DNA of 26,250 nt from Silene noctiflora (taxonomy: Eukaryota; Streptophyta; Magnoliopsida; Caryophyllales; Caryophyllaceae), in the NCBI GenBank assembly GCA_009801015.1, contig VHZZ01006592.1:48800-75049 (forward strand), in the 5' to 3' direction. Under the pieces are notes generated by a model. That model searched no databases, was not told where the DNA came from, and saw nothing but the letters and a program-made list of their open reading frames with translations. Positions 1-7,847 of the stretch are shown here, one piece after another. Both the position numbers and the translations under genes were made by a program. The number at the start of each line of letters is the position of its first letter. Positions within the stretch are counted from its first letter, which is position 1.

Positions 1-849
1 GAGGTTATATCACTTTTGAAATTTTTTAACTCATGAAATATTTAATATACACAATTATCTTAAGAATAATTATGATATAATGATATTTTTGTACGAAATT
101 TAAGTAAAGTTTATGTATTGTGGAAGGTAGTTTAGAAAATTTATAGGTTGTGAGGTGGCATCACAATATACTAGAAAATTGAAATAAGTGACAATTAGGC
201 ACTCAACATAACTTTTTATCTTATTGTATAGATTAGATATACAAAGTCTCTATTACAATTTTTTTTTAAATAATAATACAAAATGAAATAAAACATTTAG
301 AAGTTTATAATAAAAACTTGACTTGAAACAAATTCTTTTTAACAGTAGCGGAAGTCACCTGAAGATAAAATCAGAAGATAGAAAAGACCAACATACCCCC
401 ATGACGGGTAGCCCACAAGGGAGAAACACGTCAGCCAGGGAATTGAGTAGCAGATAATACCTCAATATAAGCAGCTTAATTTTGTTCATGGTGTGAAAAC
501 ACACACACGTAAAAATAAAAATAAACCCAGAGAATAATAAAAACACTCTTTGGTAACAAATTTCAACCTTATCCCCTCTTCATTATATACCACACTCTCT
601 GGTCCCAATAATTAACCAAGAAGTCTCAACTCATTACTCCATCTCATTCGTTACTCTGTCTCATAATATAATACTCCAATGTAACCATGTATCGCATTCT
701 CATCATCAACCATAAGCGAAAAACAAGGGATGAGTTAACTTGTTGTAAGACCTCAAAAAAATAATTCCATCTCAATATCAATTCCAAACTTGTAATATAA
801 CTCAAAAACCATGGTCACACTGGACCGTAAAATATAAATTGGCTCAAAG
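1..849. other. AT-rich stretch, no gene recognised
   Basis: No coding or repeat signature I can name. The longest open frame (minus strand, 355-546) is hydrophobic, low in complexity and unlike any family I know. The sequence abuts the outer end of the LTR that begins at 850; no clear target duplication is visible there. Confidence 0.5.
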
Positions 850-954
850 TGTCACCCCCATTTACCCAGGAGCCATTAGCAAAACATTCCTATGTCAATA
901 AGGGTGTTACCATCTCGATTGTCCGAGTTAGTGAATAATAAAAGACAAAGAAGG

Positions 955-1245
955 AAAGGTACTTAAAATAGAAAGTGGATTAAGACAAGGAGAGTCATTG
1001 TCTTGTTTCTTATTTGTCATGAGTATGAAGTTTCTTTCCAGGATTCTTAGGGGAATTCATAAGCAGGCTCAAATATCCTACCATTTTAAGTGTGGGAGAA
1101 TGAGATTGAATCACCTGATTTTTGCAGATGATTTGATGATCTTTGTGCGTGGAGATGTCCCCTTTGTCAAGGCAGTGACTGGCTCATTAGGAATTTTTGC
1201 TCCATTGTCTGGATTGCAAATGGATCATAATAGGTCACCAAGTTG
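955..1245 (+). pseudogene. LINE reverse transcriptase fragment (non-LTR retrotransposon)
   Basis: The plus-strand frame reads SGLRQGESLSCFLF, then, about 30 residues later, LNHLIFADDLMIFVRGD, then SGLQMD. This matches the core of plant L1-type LINE reverse transcriptases: the GLRQGDPLSP motif and the F-A-D-D catalytic box. Only about 95 residues remain, so both the endonuclease and most of the polymerase are absent and the piece cannot be functional. It sits inside the LTR at 850-2454 and its right end merges with LTR sequence at a shared ATGGATCA. Confidence 0.85.
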
Positions 1246-2193
1246 AAAGATTTTGGTGACAATTTCACACAACGCACACATAGGTCAACCAAAGGTTAAG
1301 TAGGGATAATCATTACAGCAAATAACATAATTAAACAATCTCAATATATGATTACTACATCTATAACAAATATGGACCAAACACTGGCATTAACACAATG
1401 TTAATAATACAACACAACATAACGGACCAGCTCAACGACATTAGCAACACACTCCCTTATCATAGACCAAATAAACGATATAAGCAACACATATAGAATT
1501 AACGACATTAGTATCATTCTCAGTCTCGAATGTGCACATCCCTCAAAGGGTGAGTCCTTAAAAGGAAAACTATGAGGCGACACCTATGATTAATGGAACC
1601 AGGATCAACCTCCCCAGCGATCCCCAGAATAAACCATGGAACTCAAGGCCAATATCATAATCTCATTATTTCACGGAGCTCAAAGGCCAATATCAGAATC
1701 TCATCTCAATATAATTTTCACAATAATAGTAATGGTATACAGTGCTCTAACAACTCAACAATTAGAATATCCATCATCGTAATACAAGCCATCTCCAACA
1801 TAAATCATGTTATCAAGATTCATCCATATAAAACCATTGTAAACAAAATAAATACAACTTACATATTGGATAATAAATAGCATACAAGTTGAGTAGGAAA
1901 TTCCTACCTTTTCGCAAATACTACATGCGCAACAAGACAAGCAATGATCTAAAAACGTTCCTTTATGAATTCAGTGTGATGATAAGGACAATGACTTTGC
2001 TTGCAAATAACGAAATCGCTAATCAAATCCCCTTCTCCTTCTATTCCTAGATTGATTCTATGTGTATAAGTGTGTGATTGAGCAAAAAGGGTTTAATAAC
2101 TGATTATATGTTGACATTTATAGATTTAGGTAATTCTAGGTCAAATAGAAAATAAAATAGAAAATGTGACTAACACTCACATCGACCGACTTA

Positions 2194-2380
2194 GTCGATC
2201 GACCAACCTCAACAGACAACCCTCACAACCTGACCAAAAGTCAATCGACAAGACACACTAGTCGATCGACTTAACCAACTAGTCGATCGACAACCCAAAC
2301 CAATTGATCAACTTATCCTTGCGCCAACACCTTCCAATCGGCCAGCTTAGTCGATTGACAAACACAACTAGTCGATCGAC
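2194..2380. repeat. Palindrome array GTCGATCGAC in LTR U3, mostly 21-bp period
   Basis: The palindrome GTCGATCGAC occurs at 2194, 2261, 2282 and 2371. One-mismatch forms are at 2240 and 2350, and a TTGATCAA form is centred at 2307. Centres fall near 2198, 2244, 2265, 2286, 2307, 2354 and 2375. Adjacent units are 21 bp apart and the larger gaps are 46-47 bp. Measured on the minus strand this is about 75-260 bases inside the LTR start, that is, in U3. Confidence 0.8.
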
Positions 2381-2454
2381 TTATTCAGCAGTCCAACACG
2401 CATAAACGTACGCTAAATTCTAGCGATTAACCTATAAAAATTACGGGTAATACA

Positions 2455-2498
2455 GTCTTCCCTCTTTAAAAACAACTTTATCTCAAATTCCGCGCATA
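2455..2498 (-). other. Polypurine tract and end of pol, element with 3' LTR at 850-2454
   Basis: On the minus strand the sequence reads as a degenerate pol tail (NLRDKVVF), then the purine run AAAGAGGGAAGAC immediately before the LTR. The same arrangement, with NFGDKVHFEGGR, is seen beside the LTR at 24098-25897. This supports the orientation and the right LTR edge. Confidence 0.6.
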
Positions 2499-2702
2499 CT
2501 ACACAAAATCGACACAATCAACTATTCGCTACAGATGATATAGATATTAGTTCCACGCATAATCTTAATAACTCGATCAAACATAAACACATATCATTTA
2601 AAGAAATATAATAGCACATTTATTATTCAAGAAACTAAAATAACAAAATTTCTGTAGTATCACATTCAATCCTCAAAAACAAACTTCGTCCCAAAATTTC
2701 CT
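2499..2702 (-). mobile_element. Remnant of a second Ty3-type element: pol tail and possible LTR start
   Basis: At 2669-2702 the minus strand reads GNFGTKFVFED followed by a stop, another copy of the conserved end of Ty3 pol. It is followed by TGTGATACTACAG (from about 2664 leftward), which looks like a diverged LTR start. About 165 bases of AT-rich sequence follow before the pol tail of the neighbouring element. Two pol tails 200 bases apart imply that two elements abut here. The LTR assignment is tentative. Confidence 0.4.
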
Positions 2703-2984
2703 GGTCGATACGTTATTAAATATTAATAGACTCACTAATACCCACACAACATCGATCTCCCAAGTTCAACTGACTAATTACTCTATATGTCAACCTCTCA
2801 CTCAATCTAATTACACTTCTCCCCGTTTCCCTGCACCGTACTAGCTGCTCCAACCGACTTTCCTCTGTCACGCTGGTCGCCACCATTGCCTTGCCGCTGA
2901 TATGATCCTCCTCAATAGCCTTGATTGTTGCTATATTTCCTCTGACTACTCTACTGACCCGGATTCCTGTTACTTCCAACACTC

Positions 2985-3785
2985 AGTGTTGGGGTTCGGT
3001 AGCTCCCTTGGTTACCTTCTCCATCCCCATTCCTCAGTTTACTCCTACATTCATGCGCTCTATGACGTCGCTTGCCACACCCAAAACATGTCACTAAGTA
3101 CCCTTTATAACTCTTACCCAGGTGATTACCACCACATTTGAACAATGATACACTCGTTGATCCTCATTTTGACCCCAATTATTGTTTGATCGCACTCCGC
3201 CACTAAGACTAAGTCCATCAGCTGAATGAGACTTAGATTGATTAGGATTTGATTTCTTACTAGCCCTTAGCCCATCACTAGCAACGTCCGCCTTCCTCTT
3301 CTCTCCCTTGTCTTTATTTTGCTCCTTAGTCATTATAGCAAATTCTCTCAGCATGCCTTGCCTTCTGGTAGACCTCCTTCATATTAGATGCCCCCCAGCT
3401 GGAAGTCCAGTATTTCCCAGGACAACCCCTTTTTAAACCTCACCGCTAATATCTCCTCGCTCAACTTTAAATCAGCAACGTACTCAGATAACTCCATAAA
3501 TCAATTGTGATACTCCTCCTCCGTTATACCCTCAGTCATCTTGAACATATCGAACTCTGATCTCATCTTGCTTCTAATATGCTCAGGTACGAACTCATTC
3601 CTAAGCATATTCTTGAAATTGCTTCAGCGCACATGAGTCTCATCACTCTCCTTCAAAGCCTCTCTAGTCAGCTCCTTGTTACGGCTCCACCATAAGCCTG
3701 CTTTTCCTTTCAGGTAGAATGTAGCCTGGTCTACTTGCAGCTCAACCGGATAGTTCAGCAACTCAAAGATGTTCCCAATCCTAAT
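2985..3785 (-). pseudogene. gag: Ty3-type gag pseudogene (capsid region and zinc knuckle)
   Basis: Reading the minus strand from 3785, the translation shows a typical plant Ty3 gag capsid domain: FYLKGKAGLWWS, then FVPEHIRSKMRSEFDMFK, EEEYHN, FMELSEYVADL and FKKGLSWEIL. A Lys/Ser-rich linker (3354-3160) and a zinc knuckle CX2CX4HX4C (CFGCGKRRHRAHEC, about 3088-3047) follow. A degenerate second knuckle (CGGNHLGKSYKG) precedes it in a shifted frame. The capsid part has several in-frame stops (for example after ETHVR and EEEYHN), so the gene is dead. No protease, reverse transcriptase or integrase follows. The coding sequence runs almost directly into a pol tail at 2702, so the polymerase has been deleted. 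Confidence 0.85.
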
Positions 3786-4000
3786 TGAACACTATTTTGA
3801 AACCATTTTGATAAATATGTTTCATTTGTACCGAAATGATAATTACTTTATTTTTAAGCATTACTTAGAAAAAAAGACTCTAAACTTGTAGGTTATTTTT
3901 TTTCTATTGTAAAAAGAAACAAAAAGTATTTCCTGTCAAATATGTCTCATGCCCAAATTATCATGTAGGGGAATACTTCGACAAAATCTTAGGTGCACCA
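3786..4000. other. AT-rich gap between gag remnant and MITE
   Basis: Short homopolymer runs and no open frame or repeat edge that I can support. The expected 5' part of the gag element (leader, primer site, 5' LTR) is not here, so the element is truncated. Confidence 0.5.
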
Positions 4001-5048
4001 TCGAGGTTGCAATCGGGTTATTCGGGTCGATTACGGGTCGGGTCATATCGAGTTCGGGCTGTGTCGGGTCATTGACGGGTTCGGGTCGGTTACAATTCAT
4101 ATCGGGTCATCTTCCCCTCTTTGGGTCGGGTCATCTTCGGGTAGGGGTGTAAACGAGCAGAGCTGAGCTCGAGCTCGGGTGGGATCGGGCTCGGCTCGAA
4201 TTTTTTAGCTCGAGCTCGGGCTCGGCTCGAAGCTCGTCGAGCCTAAAAAATTGAAGCTCGAGCTCGAGCTCGTTTTGTCGTTATATATTTTCACTTTCTC
4301 ACCTTTTAAATCTAACTAAATATAAATATTTTTGAAAACCAACTAAATTATAAAATACTAAAAAAAAATTATATCACAATATTCTTACATAAATGTCTAA
4401 ATAACATATAATTTGAAATAAAAATAATACTACAATATAAAGAATATACAAAAAAAAATTATAAACGAGCCCAAACGAGCTTCCGAGCCGAGGCTTACTG
4501 AGCTCGGGCTCGGCTCGTATTTAGCCAAACTCGGCTCGAGCTCGAGCTCGAGCTCGAGCTCGGGCTCGTTTTGACCGAGCACGAGCCAAGCTTTGACTGA
4601 GCCGATTTCGAGGGCTCAACAAGTCGGCTCATATCATTGACAGCCTTATTTTCAGGTGGCAAGTCGGGTTGGGTCATTAGCGGGTTAATACCGGGTTAGG
4701 TTATTAACATTATTTATCTTATGTATTTAGTTTTTTATGTGTAATTTAATGTGTGAACAATGTGTAGGTGTATTAATTATAATTTTAAGTAAAAAACAAT
4801 TAAGATTAATGTCAATTTGGTCTTATTTACATCGTTATTAAACTAGTTTATTATCGGGTCATCCATCAAGTTGAGTTAAAATCAAGTCATGGGCCAGTCA
4901 GATCGATTCAGCTTAGGTTCGAGGTGGAAAAAATAATGTTATCGGTTCAGGTCGGGTTCGGATCGAGTCGGTTTCACTTCACCCAATTTTCAAGTTCTAT
5001 CGGGCCTTGTTTAGAGCAGTCGGATCGGGTCAGCTTTTGCCAACTCTA
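4001..5048. mobile_element. Outer hAT-like MITE with GGGTCGGGT-rich arms, interrupted by another MITE
   Basis: G+C-rich segments full of CGGGT repeats (4010-4141 and 4657-5040) flank an AT-rich centre and an inserted second element. The right terminus TTTTGCCAACTCTA, inverted, is TAGAGTTGGCAAAA. The left start TCGAGGTTGCAATC is a diverged match. Ends of this sort (TAGRG..TG) are typical of hAT-superfamily MITEs. I found no convincing 8-bp target duplication, so the left edge is approximate. Confidence 0.45.
4142..4648. mobile_element. hAT-like MITE with GAGCTCG-rich arms and diverged 8-bp target duplication
   Basis: It begins TAGGGGTGTAAACGA and ends with the inverse of TAAGGCTGTCAATGA. Flanking octamers are TCTTCGGG (4134-4141) and TTTTCAGG (4649-4656), a 6 of 8 match fitting a hAT 8-bp duplication. 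Both arms are packed with CGAGCTCG and GGCTCG units around an AT-rich core (4280-4465), so single strands could fold strongly. A run of GAGCTC repeats lies at 4530-4565. It is inserted in the MITE at 4001-5048. Confidence 0.65.
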
Positions 5049-5366
5049 GGAGTAGCCGATGTACCATATTTCATGTCACCGTCTACCAAACCAATAACAA
5101 TATTGTATTTGTTGGTATTTTCCATGAAAAAATTCCAAGAATCTAAACATAATATAGAGAAAAATTTAAATTGATCAAGGTGTACCATATCCCCGTACAT
5201 AGGAATGTCTAAGAATTTTTCTATATAATTTCGGTAACAATATTCTAGTTACCAAAACAGGCCCAATTAAACTGCCGAATATTTCGATGGTTTCCGAATC
5301 TTGTATAAGCACGACTTGAAGACGGGCAACTGTTGCTTGTGTACCATCGTCATATCTTGCATGCAC
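5049..5366 (-). pseudogene. Fragment of an unrecognised protein-coding sequence
   Basis: The minus strand gives a protein-like frame from about 5366 (DDGTQATVARLQVVL, then FGSLIGPVLVTRI), ending in a stop after RGYGTP at 5175. Forty-odd bases further on, a second protein-like stretch appears (MENTNKYNIVIGLVDGDM, about 5126-5060), running up to the edge of the MITE at 5048. The two look like broken pieces of one gene with stops between them. I do not recognise the family. It lies beyond the proposed end of the FLY-like transcript. Confidence 0.35.
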
Positions 5367-5439
5367 ACATACAAGTTAAGGTTATGTTTTCTAAACCCTC
5401 TACCATTTTCATAGCCTTGGTGTACTCATTAGTCATTAC

Positions 5440-5649
5440 GTACAAGCTAAAGTACCCACATAATTTACAGAAATGATACAAGAATAATGCCTCGCCTCAG
5501 CTACAAACTACTCTTACAATCGTATAACATTTTTGTGTTCCACCTTAATTCCGGCCAGTTCGATATGCAAACTTCCGTTCTGAAACCGCCTTTCCTTTCC
5601 CCAGAATCAACAATAATATACCATTTGCCAAGCTTTACATGTAAGATTC
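5440..5649 (-). other. Probable terminal 3' UTR exon of the FLY-like gene
   Basis: On the minus strand a good acceptor (AACTGCAG then GAATC) occurs at 5650-5651. It is followed by about 200 non-coding bases rich in plant 3'-end features (TTGTAT, TGTAAATTAT). With the donor at 6317 it would form a UTR intron. The 3' end near 5440 is approximate. This is inferred from splice-site shape only and has no coding support. Confidence 0.35.
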
Positions 5650-5750
5650 CTGCAGTTCACATGTTCAAATTCAGGTCATCAGTATCACTCCAAAAATGAG
5701 ATGTAGGTATGTACTTGTAGGCTAATCACCCTAGTGAACAAAGTTGGATA

Positions 5751-6128
5751 CTCCCTCCATTCTAGAAAAGACTGATCAACTTTAGCTTATTTTTCGAGCA
5801 TTTAAGGGGGGAAATGCACACAGAAGCAAGAGCAGTAAACAGCCTACACTTAAAGTGAATATACATCCTAAACTCAATCAGGGATAGGAGTTGCCTAATA
5901 ACTGATAACCTCTCACTTCTACCTCTATCGATGTGGGACAATGTCCCTTTCACACGCATAGAAATGACATAAGCAAAGGCTCTAAAGCGCCCTATATAGT
6001 AAACAGAAATGTTGTCGTCCTAAGTGATCGATTCCAATTTTAACCTTCTAAGTAAAAGAAAATTGCTTTTGGATTTGGGACAAAATCCAAAATGGAAAAG
6101 TGATCAATCTTTTTCCGGATAAAGGGAG
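5751..6128. mobile_element. Stowaway-like MITE (Tc1/mariner type) in the proposed 3' UTR intron
   Basis: The left end is CTCCCTCCATTCTAG flanked by TA (5749-5750). The right end inverted is CTCCCTTTATCCGG flanked by TA (6129-6130). The imperfect terminal repeats extend about 28 bases to a shared TGATCA on each side. CTCCCTCC ends with a TA duplication are diagnostic of Stowaway elements. At 378 bp it is longer than most, and the middle contains unrelated-looking sequence with GTCCCACATCG (minus strand, 5939-5929). Confidence 0.75.
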
Positions 6129-6317
6129 TATAACATAATCAGTGTGCAGACCTCAAGCCTATCAAGCTGAGATAAATTAAGAGGTCATACAGAAATACGT
6201 AGGTACAAATACACGTGAACAAATTTATATCGTCTAAAGTTGAGTCGGTAGATAAATGTGTAGAAATTCTCATCGAGAAGAAAACAAGATTAATGAAAGA
6301 TTAAAACGTCATATTAC

Positions 6318-6372
6318 CAGATTTGTGGAGGAATCCATGCGCTAACTCTACAGCTAGAATGAGAATATATTA
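6318..6372 (-). other. Proximal 3' UTR and candidate UTR splice donor
   Basis: Immediately after the stop codon of the FLY-like gene (6375-6373). A donor-like AATCTG/GTAATA lies at 6318/6317. If used with the acceptor at 5650, the UTR intron is about 670 bases and contains the Stowaway-like MITE. Confidence 0.35.
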
Positions 6373-6474
6373 TCAAGCAGGTGGCAATGATCGGCGACAT
6401 GTTGGACATTCCATTTTTATGTCCATCCATCGTTGTAAGCAGCCGGAGTGGAAGAAATGATCACAAGGAGTCAC
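6373..6474 (-). CDS. FLY-like exon 14: second half of the RING-H2 finger and stop
   Basis: Residues 519-551. Encodes [12 protein letters not shown], then CPTC and the C-terminal RRSLPPA. It supplies six of the eight zinc ligands (C522, H524, H527, C530, C541, C544). The acceptor is TTCAG/GTGACT. Confidence 0.95.
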   Translation of the reverse strand: MTPCDHFFHSGCLQRWMDIKMECPTCRRSLPPA

Positions 6475-7809
6475 CTGAAAAGGAAATTATTTGTTTATGT
6501 CACCCATTCACAATATATATTTTGTAGGAAAACTAATACACAACACAAAGTTATTACCATGCAATCGCTAGACCGTTGCGAGAGATCGATGGCAGCCATG
6601 CAAATGACACAGTCCGTTGTGCGATTTGAATCTTGATCGAACCGTCTATAGTAACTGTACTTCTCGGGTAGGATCTACCAGTAAAAGACATGAAAGACTT
6701 AAGATCCAACAAAAGACACTTGAATTTTTAAGCTGCATGCATATTACATGGGTTTAACCAGACTTTAATGCAATAAATACATACATGAGAGTGACGAGAC
6801 ATACTTCACAATTCACATCAGTTTTAATCTGTTGAGTACTCTACAATGTACCATTACACATAAATGGCTACGATGTTTAGAGGAAATAAAACACACTGAA
6901 GTTTGTTTATGCCATAAAACTGGGGAAGTTTCAGTTGCTTGAATCACACCGGTTTTAGACAGGCTTGTACACATTAAATACATCAAAGGGGACACACCAT
7001 TTGCTTTTTCACACACGCCAAAGCATAAATTGCAACATATATATCTTTAACTTTACAACAACAACAACAACATCAGAGCCTTAATCCCAAAATGGTTTGG
7101 GGTCGGCTGACATGAATCATCCTTTAGAACCGTCCATGGGTGAGCACACCTCAAAATGCAAAATATAAAAAAGGAAAAGTGAAAAACAAATGGGGAGTGA
7201 AACATAATACAAAAGCCAAGGTAGCCTTATAGGTTTTAAAATCTTAAGTCCGGATTTCTTTTATAAAACTTAGAATTTAAATCGAGAATAAAGATTAAAA
7301 CGATTTTGAAAACTTAAGGGTCCGGAATACCTTAAAAGTGAAACAAGTATTAATATATAAAAAGTTGTTGGTAAAAACTTGTACTAAATCCGAAAAAGGG
7401 CAAATAAATTTTTAAAAATTAAATAAAAACATTAAATATTTCAAAATTCAAATAACTAAAAATCCACATGTATCATTTTCCCTCCATTGTGCCCTCTCCG
7501 TCACCATCCTCTCGTCAAGCCCGAGAAATCTCATATCGTGCTTTATAACTCTCAGCCATGTCTGTTTTGGTCTCCTTCTAACCCTAGCAACCTTTTTTGT
7601 TCCCAAAGTCTCCAGCCTCCTAACTCCTCTTAACGGGTGAGTCCATAGGTCTCCTTCTCACATGGCCAAACCATCTTAGTCGATTTTCCACCATCTTGTC
7701 CTCTATTGGCACCACTTTCACCTTTTCCCTAATCACCTCATTCCTTAATCGATCTTTCCTTGTGTGGCCGCACATCCACCTCAACATACGCGAATCAAAC
7801 AAGGTTATA

Positions 7810-7847
<38 letters not shown>

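Larger units (their letters stand above)
850..2454 (-). mobile_element. 3' LTR of a Ty3-type retrotransposon, chimeric with a LINE fragment
   Basis: On the plus strand it begins TGTCACCCCC and ends GGGTAATACA, so on the minus strand it reads TGTATTACCC to GGGGGTGACA, the usual TG...CA limits. Directly right of it is a purine-rich tract (minus strand AAAGAGGGAAGAC, 2455-2467), as expected next to a 3' LTR of a minus-strand element. Blocks are shared with the LTRs at 21148, 22306 and 24098: the outer end with 'gttaccatctcg', the 'ggtgacaattt' block, the 'gtgcacatccct' block followed by GGCGAC, and the 'gagtaggaa..tccta' block. About 280 bases (955-1240) are replaced by LINE reverse-transcriptase sequence. 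A palindrome array occupies 2194-2380. Confidence 0.75.

Noticed and set aside
2716..2982. Minus-strand frame after the gag zinc knuckle, considered as protease
   Set aside because: It lacks the D-T/S-G-A active-site motif of retroviral-type protease and does not read like pol.
4495..4677. Minus-strand frame with a Ser run
   Set aside because: Produced by the GAGCTC repeat of the MITE, not a protein.
5929..5939. GTCCCACATCG on the minus strand, identical to the upstream element of plant snRNA promoters
   Set aside because: No TATA box lies at the required spacing and the following sequence does not match any snRNA I know. It is inside a MITE and probably coincidental.
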